Shown piece by piece: positions 49,336-60,702 of a DNA stretch of 64,000 nt. Numbering within the stretch: position 1 is the first letter of the stretch; each line of letters starts with the position of its first letter. Made by a program: the position numbers and the translations under genes. The DNA is taken from assembly GCA_010015675.1 (NCBI GenBank), contig ML976989.1, forward strand, positions 347,486 through 411,485, read 5' to 3'. The notes below the pieces were generated by a model. That model saw only the letters and a program-made list of their open reading frames with translations. It did no database searches and was not told the origin of the DNA. This stretch comes from Byssothecium circinans. Its lineage: Eukaryota; Ascomycota; Dothideomycetes; Pleosporales; Massarinaceae.

Positions 49336-50706
49336 CTATCCAGCTTTCTCCAATTCCAGCCGTTCGTCAAACGGCGAGGTCTGCAAACGTGCTGCACCAT
49401 CATCCGGCAAGACAAACCACGGCGCTTTTTCGCCCAGAAAAATGTGCTGCTTGATTTTTGGCAGTGTGCCCTTGAAACTCTCCAAGTCGATGCCAGCCAT
49501 CAAAAGGCCCGTGTAATCCGATTCGGAATGGTATATCATCTTGACTGGCGCTCCGCAGCCAGTGCAGAACCACCTGTGTGCGAACTTTGAGAGGGTCAAC
49601 TGCTTGAGAGTCAAGGTTGACTTCCACTCGATCGACTCTGTGGGAACCGTGAAGAATGCGAGGAATGCAGCCCCTGACGTCTGTTGGCAAGCACGGCAGT
49701 GGCAGAAGGTGAGGTCGGATGGTTGTGCAGTGCAGGTGTACTGGACTCCGCCGCATCGACAGCCCCCTTTGAAGACTACATCTTTGCTAGCAGATTCCGA
49801 AACATATTGAGAACCATCCGCGGCTTAGATACATTAGTTCAATCTTGCCTTCAGAGGACATGTAGACTTACACTTTCGAGCTATTGCAAAGAACACCGCA
49901 TCGACCTCTTCGACCTTTCCATCCACCGCCAACCGCTCCCACTCCTCCTTGTAAATGGCCTGCGCTTTCTTCCGGATCTCATTCGTGGCAAATGTCTGCG
50001 TGACGTCTTTCATGATAACGTTCTCGACGAAGTGGTCGTCCCATGAATCAACATCATGGAAACGCTTTCCATAGCCCGCTTGGTTATCGATCGTAACGAC
50101 GCTCTCAACTTGAAGACCCGCCGATTCCACAACATTCTTTAGCGATGCCTCGTTTAGACTCCACTCACGATTGTAAGGTACCGCAAGCTCCAATCGTCGC
50201 GCTGTACGCTCCAAGACCATGCCAGACACAAGATTCCGAGGATGTGTCGAATCCAATGCGAGGACACCTCCAGGCTTCAGAAACTGCGACCAGTGTTCAA
50301 TCGCTGCCTTCGGGTCGGGTAACAACACCAAAGCAGATGCCAGAGTGATCACATCGAATGTCCTCCCCTTCAAATCCTCGATAGCATCTAGACGCATAAC
50401 ATCCCCCTGATGGAAGGTCACATTGGCATACTTGTCACCAGCCTGGTTTTTCTTATGCGAGGCTATGGCAAGCATGTTGGATGTTACGTCGACGCCAACG
50501 ACTATTCCCGATGGTCCAACGGTATCCGCTTCAAGGAATGTGAGCAGTCCGGTGCCGCAAGCTAGATCCAGAACATGCTGGCCAGGTTGTATTGAGAGGT
50601 GGGATATGAATCGCTTGGTGAAGTCAGTGTGCCATGTGTCGTCGTAGTGGTATGCCCGCGACTCGTATAACCGCACGGCTTTTTCGGCCTGGACGTCGGA
50701 AGCCAT
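49336..50706 (-). CDS. Methyltransferase fused to a GFA/CENP-V zinc domain
   Basis: Exon 1 (49872-50706) encodes a class I SAM-dependent methyltransferase: motif I HVLDLACGTGLLTF, acidic motif IVVGVDVTSNML, then TFHQGDVMRLDA, FDVITLASALVLLPD and FLKPGGVLALDSTH. Read without splicing it stops 13 codons later. A GTAAGT donor after AIARK and an acceptor at 49824-49825 remove 48 nt and continue in phase into exon 2 (49336-49823): VVFKGGCRCGGVQYTC, LTFCHCRACQQTSGAAF and RWFCTGCGAPVKM, the zinc-binding pattern of the GFA/CENP-V family. Exon 2 has no suitable ATG of its own. The joined protein is 440 residues. Substrates are unknown; the GFA half may bind a thiol or act on a glutathione adduct, which is inference. 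Confidence 0.72.
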
Positions 50707-52076
50707 TGAAATGGAAAATACAAGGACCAGAGATTTCAGCTGTATATTTTCAGTATTGATGGATGGCGCTTTAATACTCGATATGTTGATATATGTACGT
50801 TGCTGACCGAGCGTTGAGCGCTGCTTTCGAAGTGACCACTCAGCAACGCCTGTGATACGTAATGACGTTTAGACACTGATCTACTAAAGCTGAGTGTCGA
50901 GTTCAAGAACAGATCCGATTACAAATAGAGGCTTCTAAAATGCGATCAAATGAAAACGCTCTGATGTGGGATGACTCAAGAGCACGGCATCTAGTCGGCG
51001 TGTGTACCAGCTCGTCATCATCCACAGATCACGTGAGCTAAATTGGCTGAGGCCGAAACGGGAGAAGCGCGAAGCTAAATCTATGGATAGACAGACGTTA
51101 GCCTCGGGATTGGCCGTCACTGCTAAACTTCAAGTAAAATCAGTCATATGTGCAGACAACATTCAGAACATTCCACCCACTCGCATGAAATGCTTGATCA
51201 CGAAGTCTTCAAGATACTGCCAGCGCATGTATTTCACATGGCGTCTACGGCGTCTGGACGATAAGAACACTGACCAGGTCACGGCAACACGAAAGAGCAC
51301 CTCTCAAGAAGTTTTGCAATCCACTGCCTGCTTTCCGTGGCATTGGAAGCTATAAATTCCCAGTTGTATACCCTCATATTAATGGCAGCTTTCAACCCAA
51401 GGCAGCTCTGACAAACCGTCGGCAATCCCGGCTGAGTGTGTGGATGGAGAAAGAAAATCGGACAGGGACGCCAGAACTTGTGAGTGGTGTGCACCCTTCT
51501 TACAACTGTATTAATTATACAACTAAACTACAAATGTGTGACCTACACGTTAATAAATGGTATGAATTTGAAATTCCGAGTCCTCTGTTGAAAGTTACGT
51601 TTCACAACCGTCGAGCCGTACCCGCGCTTGTGCACGAGTGCTGTGGTACGGCCAGAACTCGTTTAAAAGAACACCGGCTGTATCACTTAGTACCAAACAC
51701 GCGACTGTTTATAAATCCCTCCTTCAATCCAAGATACTTCCCTCCGATGATAATAATATTCCGTGGTGCGGTAAAGCCTACGGCCGAATTCGGAAGGTCC
51801 ATGCGAAACATCTCTAGATATCCAACCCTCCGGCGCTGTCGGTGAATGTCTAACCTTAACCGTAACGAAACCCCACATATGCACCTATCCATCATCACGT
51901 TACTACGAAAGAAATGCTTGGGACTGCGCCGCTAATACATACAAAACGACGCCCTCCCATACCAAGTCTGCCTCTGTCGAACTTCTCGCTTTTCTAGTCC
52001 TGGACGTTGGGTCAGAAGATTCGCCTCGCGACCAAACCCATTGAGAAAAAAGTTCCAGAATCAAAAGGCAAATAAA
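50707..52076. other. Intergenic spacer, divergent promoters
   Basis: These 1.37 kb lie between the divergent methyltransferase-GFA and amine oxidase genes. No coding frame of note was found; the region around 51350-51600 is AT-richer than its surroundings. Confidence 0.4.
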
Positions 52077-54208
52077 ATGCCACTTCATCCCTTCAAAACC
52101 ATCAACCTTGAGGAAACTCGCATAGCTCGCGATGTCGTTCTCTCCCGACATCCCGACGTCGTCGTCGACTTCCGAGAAATATACCTCCAAGAACCTGAAA
52201 AGGAGCTCATGAAGCAATACCTAGCTCTTGAGCATTCTTCCCAACCCGGCCAGTCTCCACAATCAAAGCGTCCTCCGCGACTGGCAAAGTGCCAGTACGA
52301 TGTCACTGGCTCAGATAAGGTGCCTGAGTATCATGAGTCCATTATCGATATCGAGGGTGGGAAAAGGGTAAAGCATGAAGTGGTGGGGAAAGAGTTCCAT
52401 GCAAGCTTAACTCTTTGGGAGTTCGAGATACTAGTGGAGGCCTGCAAAGCGAGTGAAGAGTTTCAGAGAATGGTGGCGGAGTTCAAGCTACCGGAGGGCT
52501 TTGAACTTGTCGTTGAGCCATGGTGAGTGCGGTGATCTTACAATCTGTAGCTGAACTCAGTTTTAACAACTATGTTAGGCCATACGGCGGTCTTGAGGTC
52601 GATGCCGAGAACCGGAGATACTTCCAAGGTCTCTGCTTCGCTCAAAACACCAAGAATGGCAACGCAGATTCTAACTTCTACGCCTACCCACTGCCTCTCA
52701 TCCCGGTCATGGACGCCTATCTGAAGAAGATCGTGCGAGTTGATCGCCTCGCGACAGGTGGGAAAGGAGACAGTCTCACCGGAAAAACGCACTCTGAACG
52801 CATTCTCGACCACTGCCAGTCCGCTGAATACATCCCTGAGCTCCTTCCAGGGGGCACACGGAAAGACATGAAGCCTATTAACATTACACAACCTGACGGG
52901 CCATCCTTCAAGGTTACTGACGAGTCGCTCGTTGAGTGGCAGAAGTGGAGGTTCCGAGTCTCGTTCAATCCTCGCGAAGGTGCCGTCTTACACGACATCC
53001 ACTATGATGGGAGAAGCATTATGTATCGGCTGAGTATCAGCGAGATGACGGTGCCGTACGCAGATGCTCGACCGCCATTCCACCGTAAACAAGCATTCGA
53101 CTTCGGAGACGGTGGAGCTGGAAACTGCGCCAACAACCTCTCACTGGGCTGTGACTGCCTCGGTGTAATCAAGTACTTTGACGCTGTTGTTATCGGCTCA
53201 GACGGTGAAGCGAAAGTCCATCCCAACGTCATCTGCCTCCACGAGCAAGACAACGGCATCGGCTGGAAACACACAAACTGGCGTACAGGCCGCGCAGTCG
53301 TCACTAGAATGCGCGAGCTTGTAGTCCAATTCATCATCACACTCGCAAACTACGAGTACGTCTTCGCCTTCAAGCTCGACACCGCCGGTGGCATCGTCAT
53401 CGAGGTGCGCGCAACCGGCATTGTCTCCGTCGTCAACATCGACCCGGGAAAGACATCAGACTACGGAAACGTAGTTTCAAGTGGCGTCCTAGCACAGAAT
53501 CACCAACATATCTTCGCAGCCCGTAAGTCTTCCTCTCCCCCTTCTTTCCCCCTCACCAAACACTAACCCGCGAACCAAGGCATCGACCCCGCCATCGACG
53601 GCCACAAAAACACCCTCGTTATCGAAGAATCCCACACCGCGCCCTGGGACAAATCCACAAACCCACAAGGCAACCTCTACGAAATCCGCAAAACGCCCGT
53701 CACGCATTCGTCCGGCCACGACGCAGCGCCAGAACACAACCGCACATTCAAAATCACGAATCCCTCCGTGCGTAACCCGCACTCAGGGAACCCCGTGGCG
53801 TATAAATTCACGCCTCCGCCGACGCAGAAACTCCTCGCTTCACCGGGCAGCATCCAAGCCCAACGCGCGCTTTTCACGCAGCACCATGTCTGGGTAAGCA
53901 AGTACCGCGACGACGAGCTGTATGCTGCGGGGAGGTTTACCATGCAGAGTCAGGTCGAGCACGGCGGGGTTAAGGATATGGTTGATAGGAAGGATGGAGT
54001 GGAGAATGAGGATTTGGTGGTTTGGAGTGTGTTTGGATTGACGCATAACCCGAGGGTTGAGGATTGGCCTGTTATGCCGGTGGAAGTCTTTCAGGTGGGG
54101 TTTAGGCCGAGTGATTTCTTCGAGAGGAATCCGGCGATTGATGTCCCTAGTGGTAGGAATGATGCTAGTGTGCTTGTGGGGAAGGACGCGTGTTGTGAGA
54201 GGCTCTAG
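52077..54208 (+). CDS. Copper amine oxidase
   Basis: Copper amine oxidases convert primary amines to aldehydes with release of ammonia and hydrogen peroxide, using a tyrosine-derived TPQ cofactor. Three exons (52077-52522, 52579-53522, 53580-54208) give 672 residues, normal for the family. The TPQ motif N-Y-E-Y is in TLANYEYVFAFKLDT. The catalytic-base region is RKQAFDFGDGGAG. Copper ligands are visible as HQH in LAQNHQHIFAARIDP and the late histidine in FGLTHNPRVEDWPVMPVE. N-terminal N2/N3-type domains precede the catalytic part. There is no signal peptide and the C-terminus ends VGKDACCERL rather than SKL, so a peroxisomal route is not evident. The first ATG is at 52077; the frame upstream has only TTG. 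Substrate specificity cannot be read. Confidence 0.93.
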
Positions 54209-55035
54209 AGGGGGGTGGGGAAAAATGTTTGTCTCGTTGGGTTCGTTGCTTGAAAGAGGTCATTGGAGTGCTCTCCAGTGTCCAGTTTTTGATGCCATCT
54301 CTTGAAACTTTCCATGTCTTTAGGAAACAGCGCTAGTAGAGATAAAAATAACCTGTTTATCAAAATCAGGTGCAATTCAAAGGGATTGACTTCCCCCATA
54401 TATTATAAGCATAGTGTTACCGTCATCAGTCGCGCTAGCTTTCCTGAACATGAACTGTACTCGATCGATAGGTCTCACCATTCCCTTGACCCACAAACGC
54501 CTATATCTGTAAGTGGCGTTTGAAAAGACTTCGCTGGAAGTGATCCTTCCTTTACCGTGTCTCTTTCATAATCCTCCCCTCCCGTTTCCAAAGAAGAAGA
54601 AATAGCAGTGCAGCCTCAGCTTCCGACAACAAACAGTGTTGTTTCCCCACGTCCACCATAAAACGGAAGCCGAAGGGAGCCGTCACTTCCGACTCCATCG
54701 TCATCCGCAGTACCATCATGAAGAAGCCTGCAAACGAACCTCGAACCCGTCAAACCCGCTGACCAGATGTAAAAGCACGAATAGCCAAACGCAATGGGAA
54801 ATACAAACCCCTTCCCCTCCGGCACAGCTAAACGCAATAGAAAATACAAACCACGTACCCTCTAGCACAGCCGTAAAGGGCAGCTATACAAACAACCTCT
54901 TTCCTTCCTCCTACCATAAATACCCTCCCCATCCCCTCGATCCCACACCACCAATCTCCTCCCCTCCAACAGCATCTCCCTTCCTCTATCCTCAACCACC
55001 ACCTCCACCCCCTTATCAACCCCACCACTCCCACC
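54209..55035. other. Spacer before the secreted cysteine-rich gene
   Basis: No gene is supported. Bases 54600-55035 are strongly C-rich on the plus strand, and a proline-rich frame overlaps the following gene in another phase; this is composition-driven. Confidence 0.4.
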
Positions 55036-55302
55036 ATGAAGTCCCCACCCTCCCTCCTCTCCACCCTCCTCCTCCTGCTCCTCATCTTCACCAACGCCAC
55101 CCTCGCCTGCAAATGCGTCTACAAAGGCCACCCGAACAACCTCATGACGACATGGTGCTGCGGCATGCAAGCCCCCAAGGGCGTCCTCAACAACGACGAC
55201 TGCGACGCGCATTCGATCCGCAACCGACTCAGCTCGTTCAAGGCTTGCTGCGGCCTGAACGCGTTTCTCAAGAGCGATTGTAAGTGTCCGCATGGCTGTT
55301 GA
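55036..55302 (+). CDS. Small secreted cysteine-rich protein (effector candidate)
   Basis: A single exon encodes 88 residues. It has a clear signal peptide: MKSPPSLLSTLLLLLLIFTN then ATLA, with likely cleavage before CKC. The mature part of about 64 residues has ten cysteines in the pattern CxC, CC, C, CC, CxC, C (ACKCVYKG, TTWCCGM, NDDCDAH, KACCGLN, DCKCPHGC), enough for five disulfides. Size, export signal and cysteine density fit fungal apoplastic effectors or antimicrobial-type miniproteins. It is not a hydrophobin, because the four-pair hydrophobin spacing is absent. No named family was recognised. The ATG sits in a good context (CACCATGAA). Confidence 0.72.
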   Translation: MKSPPSLLSTLLLLLLIFTNATLACKCVYKGHPNNLMTTWCCGMQAPKGVLNNDDCDAHSIRNRLSSFKACCGLNAFLKSDCKCPHGC

Positions 55303-55924
55303 GGTGGCGCCATCGGTATGATATGGTATGATATGGTGCGGTACGTTTCTTCCTCAGGATCTGAGGACCTCTCCGAAATGGGAATGGGAATGTTTTGGCT
55401 GATGTGGTGGATAGGAACTTGAACGGAAACGGAAAGCATTTAAATGGGCAATCGATCGATGACTTTTTGGTGGAGAGGTGGCGTCCGAAATGGTGACAAG
55501 GTTGCATTTTGGGCGCTTTCTTGATTGATACATGCCGGTGTTTTTTTCTGGCGGTGTTGCGGTTTGTGTATATGTGTGCCCTGGCTAGGTAGCTGGGGTG
55601 GTACATATATATTAAGATAATGGGGATCTAGAGCTTCGAGTAATCTGACACCTGGCGCCACACCGTGACTCAGTGATGGCGAAAGAAATTTGAGTTGGGT
55701 AGCCAGTATTCACGCAACTGCCGCTGTTGTTAATTGGTTTTGGGTGTTGAAGTGGTGATGAAACCAACTTTTATGAGACAAGCGTGAGATGAACCCGCCG
55801 ATTTAGTATGTACCAAGGAGCGCGGGAAGGAAAGGGAAGAACGAGCACGCTAGAATGTGCGGATATCAGGGTTGAACATTAAGTATGACAGGGGAAAATA
55901 AACGATACGATTGGGTATATACAA
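55303..55924. other. Convergent spacer between the secreted protein and ORC2
   Basis: This is the 3' region of both neighbours. A short ATGGT-type repeat (TATGATATGG twice) lies at about 55319-55336. No gene was seen. Confidence 0.4.
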
Positions 55925-57655
55925 CTACATCGCATCACCAGACAAATCTTCCACCAAGCCCTCCAACTCTTCCTGTCGAAACGGCACCCACAATCTCTCA
56001 GTGCCCATGGCATCTTTCCGACTCTCAATCATCTGATGGTCGTGAAACTCCTTGAGCAGAGTCCTAAACCCCACTTCGCTTGAACAAACAAACTCTTCGA
56101 CTGCCTTGTGATACAGCGTACGATATTCGACGCCCTGGTTGGAATCGGAAGCGGCTATCTTGGTGGGCGCAATCTTCTTGTTCCTGGGAGTTGCCGGAGT
56201 ATCGTCGATTTCGCCATTAGCATCGTCCATGAAGAGCAGGGCTAGCTGTTCGGTGACGAGGATGCGGAATAGAGAACGTGCGTTCTCGGGTAGGGATCGT
56301 AGGACGAAACCGACGCCGTCTCTTCCTCCAATGCGTCGGCCGCTGCGACCGAGCAATTCGTTGACAGTTTCCACGACGTCGATCTCCGCATCATAGGCTG
56401 CGAACGTCGTTGCGTCATGGAAGAGGAATTTGTACTGCGCTTTCAGTCCAACGTCCCACAGCAGAGGGAAGTTCGGAGTATCGGCAGTGCAGACCAGGTT
56501 GATGGAAGGATGCGCTGCTAGAGTGGCGAGCATTGACGGTGCTGAGGATTTGCGGAGATATGGCGAGTCTATCGAGTTGAGAATGACAGGAATAGGATGC
56601 GCGGGCGGATTCTCGTTAAGGAAGTCGAGGATGTAGCTGAGCAGAGAGGTTGGTTGGTTGGGTAGTTTTACGCTGGAGGGTATGACAGCCGATGCTACAG
56701 TCGCCAGGATATCTTTCAACGTCGTGCGCGAGTTGTAACCATTGATGACGACGATTTTAGGCATCTTCTTGGTTCCTTTGTAGGGTGCCTGCCCCAGCAA
56801 CCACTTGTACAGATGCCCTGTAAAAGCCTCTGTTATGGGTCGCTTCGACCCGTATCCATACAGACAGATGTTGAAGCCTTCCTCCAGCTCAAAAATCCAC
56901 TGATCATAGGCGCGAGCATGCAACTCCAGCAGGAACTCCATCTCCGACTTGTGGCGTTCCTCATACGACTGCATGGTCTGGAAGTATTCATCGTGATTCA
57001 GGAGGATTTGGGACGGCAGCGTATTGTTTGATGTTTTTGCGCCTCCTGGTCGGTTTTGCCAGAAGTACTCTTCGTGTGGCGGCAAATGCTGCGGCGGCGT
57101 GGGCGAGCGCTCCTTACGCGGTCTGCCTTTCTTCCCTGAGCCTTTTGGTCGACCTCTACCTCGTTTTGAAGGTGTATCAGGCACTGCAGCTTCTGGTTGT
57201 ACGGCTTCCTGATCTTCCTCCTGATCGCTGAGTATCTGCTCAGCTAGCGCCTCCTCCTCATCTAATGCTTCCTCATCGCTATCCCCCCCATTTATTGTGC
57301 GTTCTATGAGTCGTCTGTTGCTCTTCCGGCGAGCGCTACGGTCTGCGTTGCGGACGATGGTAGGGGTTCCATTTGGCGTCTCTGTTCTTGCCGATTTGGA
57401 CGGGGTTTCAAACATGAGCTTACGATTCGACTTTGGAGTGGTGCCATTGATGCCATTGAAGAGGCCGCTTTTCTTTAGTATAGATCGTGGAGTTCCATTG
57501 TCTGCTACCGCTTGCCCTCGTCCTCTCCTGGAAGGTGTTTGCGCCTCCGCTGCATCAGTATCGATCTCTTCCTCATCTAATAATTGCGCGCGTAGCTTTC
57601 GCGGAGTAGCATCCTCTACGTCTCCATCATTCCTCTTCCGCTTTGCGCTGGTCAT
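55925..57655 (-). CDS. ORC2: Origin recognition complex subunit 2
   Basis: Orc2 is part of the six-subunit complex that marks replication origins. A single exon gives 576 residues. The ATG at 57655 (MTSAKRKRND) is used because the frame upstream has only a GTG. The AAA+-like part shows the family signature FELEEGFNICLYGYGSKRPI, then KIVVINGYNSRTTLKDILAT, IPVILNSIDSPYLRK, INLVCTADTPNFPLLWD and QYKFLFHDATTFAAYD. A winged-helix end follows (FRTLLKEFHDHQMIESRKD). The N-terminal 200 residues are disordered and basic/acidic, with an AT-hook-like KRGRGRPKGSGKKGRPRK and several TPxK/R sites compatible with CDK phosphorylation. The start could lie at another in-frame ATG, but this one is the longest with ATG. 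Confidence 0.92.
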   Translation of the reverse strand: MTSAKRKRNDGDVEDATPRKLRAQLLDEEEIDTDAAEAQTPSRRGRGQAVADNGTPRSILKKSGLFNGINGTTPKSNRKLMFETPSKSARTETPNGTPTIVRNADRSARRKSNRRLIERTINGGDSDEEALDEEEALAEQILSDQEEDQEAVQPEAAVPDTPSKRGRGRPKGSGKKGRPRKERSPTPPQHLPPHEEYFWQNRPGGAKTSNNTLPSQILLNHDEYFQTMQSYEERHKSEMEFLLELHARAYDQWIFELEEGFNICLYGYGSKRPITEAFTGHLYKWLLGQAPYKGTKKMPKIVVINGYNSRTTLKDILATVASAVIPSSVKLPNQPTSLLSYILDFLNENPPAHPIPVILNSIDSPYLRKSSAPSMLATLAAHPSINLVCTADTPNFPLLWDVGLKAQYKFLFHDATTFAAYDAEIDVVETVNELLGRSGRRIGGRDGVGFVLRSLPENARSLFRILVTEQLALLFMDDANGEIDDTPATPRNKKIAPTKIAASDSNQGVEYRTLYHKAVEEFVCSSEVGFRTLLKEFHDHQMIESRKDAMGTERLWVPFRQEELEGLVEDLSGDAM

Positions 57656-58914
57656 GTCGTGTGTAATGGTTGTGTTGATTGAGTCCTGATGTTCCACACC
57701 AGACGCGACTTTTCGCGTCGAGTTGGTTGGTCGGCCGCCATTTCCCCGATCCGAGCTTGGCAGCCATCAGGTGTCACGACTCCAGCCTCATCCGAGGTCC
57801 TTCACCAGGACATAAAAGCACCAACGTCCTGCAATGCTGGCTTTCACTGACAATCCTCTCGGCCGGCTACCATCCCTCGTGCTGACAGATAAGTCATCTG
57901 CAACTGGCACCCAATGTCGAACGATTCGTGCTGACTTGTTATCTTCGACCTCCACACCTGGTGGAACCCAACTCCACGTCCGACTTCACAACAGCCAATA
58001 CGGGGGTTCACGGGACACAACATCCATCATCCTGCCGCCCGAACCGACTGCATTGCTCATTGCGCGCCGAGGGTAGGTTTCCCTCTACTCGATACCGAGA
58101 CCCTGCCCTGGTTTACATTCATAAACTGCAGCCAAGCATCCGAGCTTGGCAAGTCTTTTATTGCCTTTTCAAGCTTTCTCTGCAAACAAGAGCGCCACAA
58201 GAAGATTCTTAGGAACTGACCGACAGGAACCGTTCGGCTTGGCATCGCACATTACCAGCATCGCAATCCTTGGATCCTACCAAAGCCCACAAAACATCAA
58301 AACGGCCCCAGTGTTTTTTTGATCAACATCATCGACTTGAAATTTCTTAGGCCGCTTTTCTTGACAGACACAAGTTATGACTGGTGCGGGGTTGAAATGT
58401 TATCCATGCTCGGCACCGGATCTTGTTCGGCGCATGCATCCCATCACGTCACAAACGCCCCTCCCACCCCGAGATCTGCAACGCCCATCCCGCATCCCGC
58501 ATATTTTGACAAGGGTGCGGACAGAACGTGCTGCGACTAGAAAGGAAAGCCGAGAGATGCTGCCCTATTACCTTCCACTTCTCATCAAACCCTTTTGACC
58601 GCTTGCCTTCGACTCGTGCTAATTTCTCATCTGGATCCACTGTCAAAACCCCTATGTGGGGTACCATCCGGTGAATTCTTCTTCAGATGACGTCGCTGGC
58701 CATTGGGTGGAACCATCACATCGGATGCAATCTGCAAGCTCTGCACCATGCCGTGCCATGTTCGGAGGATGATAAAGTCCCAGCCACCCCGCGAGGACTT
58801 GCTAACACATCCCCCATCCTTCTCGAGGTTGTTGATACCCTTTCGGCGTGCTAGCTCACGTCTGTTGTACATCTTTTGTTCTCATCCCCAACGCTGGCTG
58901 GACCTTAGAACAAC
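57656..58914. promoter_or_regulatory. Divergent region between ORC2 and the sugar transporter
   Basis: This 1.26 kb region must contain both promoters. Short frames do not show domain character. The transporter leader is probably long and may contain an untranslated intron, but no junction can be proven. Confidence 0.4.
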
Positions 58915-60702
58915 ATGTCTGGAACCGAGGTGGATACGCCTATAGCGGCTTCCGCGAAGTACCCTACGTTCGTGGGCTTGAGCGGCAAGAAGTTGAGCTT
59001 GCTTGTGTCGTTTGTGTCGACTACGGGATTCTTGCTCTTCGGATATGATCGTACGTAATCGCTCTCGAAGATTTACTCATATTTTGCTCATATTTCATAG
59101 AGGGTGTCATGTCGGGTATTATTTCGGCCGATCCTTTCATGGAATACTTTCCCGAAACGCACAACAATGCTACATGGCAAGGTTTTGTGACTGCCATCTA
59201 CGAAATTGGCTGCCTCATGGGCGCTGTCGGCGTCCTGGTTTGGGGTGACGCTCTAGGCCGTCGTCGGGCCATGATCATCGGTGCTGGGATCATGATTCTC
59301 GGTGTCATTATCCAGGTTTCTGCGGTCAAAGGTCACAAGCAAACCGCCCAACTCATCATTGGCCGAGTTGTCACTGGTGTTGGCAATGGAATGAATACTT
59401 CGACGATCCCGACATACCAGGCTGAATGCTCCAAGAGCAAGAACCGCGGTCTTCTCATCTGCATTGAGGGTGGTGTCATTGCCTTTGGCACTCTCATTGC
59501 TTACTGGGTTGACTATGGCTGTCAATATGGACCCCCTAACCTCACCTGGCGGTACGTTGGGTTTTTTTATCCTCTTCTCGCAGTCCGCTGACATGCCCCA
59601 GATTCCCCATTGCTTTCCAAGTCGTCTTTGGCCTGGTCGTGCTCATTATTCCCTTTTGGCTTCCTGAGTCCCCTCGTTGGTTGTTGACGAAGGACCGTAC
59701 GGATGAAGCCACCAAAGTCATCGCTGCTCTCCGTGGCCTGTCCATTGAAGAGGAGGAGACGACACTGGAGGTCAACGTCATTGTTGATGGCATCCGTGCT
59801 TCTGGCCACAGGGGTGGTAACACGCCTTTCAGCGCGCTCTTCACTGGCGGCAAGACGCAGCATTTCCGTCGTATGATGTTGGGCGCGTCTTCCCAGCTCT
59901 TCCAGCAGATTGGCGTGCGTATACAGCGTTCATGGACTGTTTTGGAATCGCGCTAACTGACTCTTAGGGATGCAATGCTGTGATCTACTTTTTCCCACTT
60001 CTCTTTGAGAACTCCATCGGGACCTCGAAGAACTTGTCACTGCTCCTTGGTGGCGTGAACATGATTGTGTACAGTATCTTCGCCACCACGTCATGGTTCA
60101 TCATTGAGCGCACCGGACGAAGGAAGCTCTTTCTCATCGGTACCGTCGGCCAGTGCTTGTCCATGGTTCTCGTCTTTGCCTGCCTCATTCCCGGTACTGC
60201 ATCTGCCGCCAAGGGCGCTGCTGTGGGCCTATTCACCTACATTGGCTTCTTCGGTGCCACTTGGCTCCCACTTCCCTGGCTATACCCCGCCGAGGTCAAC
60301 CCTCTCAAGACGCGTGCAAAGGCTAATGCGGTATCAACTTGCACGAACTGGCTTTTCAATTTCACCGTAGTGATGATTACGCCTGTTATGCTTGACAATA
60401 TTGGCTGGGGTACCTACCTTGTCTTTGCGTGTATCAACGCTGCCTTCTTCCCCGTCATCTACATTTTCTACCCCGAGACGAAGATGCGATCTCTCGAGGA
60501 GATTGACATCATTTTCGCCAAGGGACATATCGAGAAGATGACGTATGTGCGTGCTGCGAAGGAGCTACCGTACTTGAACGACCGGCAGATTGAGGAGAAG
60601 GCCAGAGAGTATGGATTTGTTGGCTCGGATGATGAGGGCCCGATTAGGGGATCATTCGGCGAGAAGCAGGAGGTGCTGCGGCAAGGCGGGCAGGCAGTCT
60701 GA
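58915..60702 (+). CDS. MFS sugar transporter (fungal hexose-transporter type)
   Basis: Four exons (58915-59050, 59101-59551, 59602-59914, 59968-60702) give 544 residues with about twelve membrane helices. Sugar-porter motifs are present in order: GFLLFGYDQGVMSGII, GDALGRRRAMIIGA, IIGRVVTGVGNGMNTSTIPT, YQAECSKSKNRG, WLPESPRWLL, QLFQQIGGCNAVIYFFP, ERTGRRKLFLIG, WLYPAEVNPLKTRAKA and FYPETKMRSLEEID. These establish the family (proton-coupled sugar uptake at the plasma membrane); the exact sugar cannot be read. The cytosolic tail is charged (EEKAREYGFVGSDDEG). All introns are 50-53 nt GT-AG. Confidence 0.92.

Noticed and set aside
49834..50706. Methyltransferase as a stand-alone 290-residue gene
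   Set aside because: The unspliced tail is short and unconserved-looking, and it leaves the GFA exon without a start; the spliced fusion explains both.
54636..55283. 215-codon proline/histidine-rich plus-strand frame
   Set aside because: It is produced by the C-rich leader and overlaps the secreted cysteine-rich gene in another phase; that frame has the signal peptide.
49336..55302. Methyltransferase-GFA, amine oxidase and secreted protein as a metabolic cluster
   Set aside because: There is no backbone enzyme, cluster regulator or dedicated transporter, and spacing and orientation are unremarkable.
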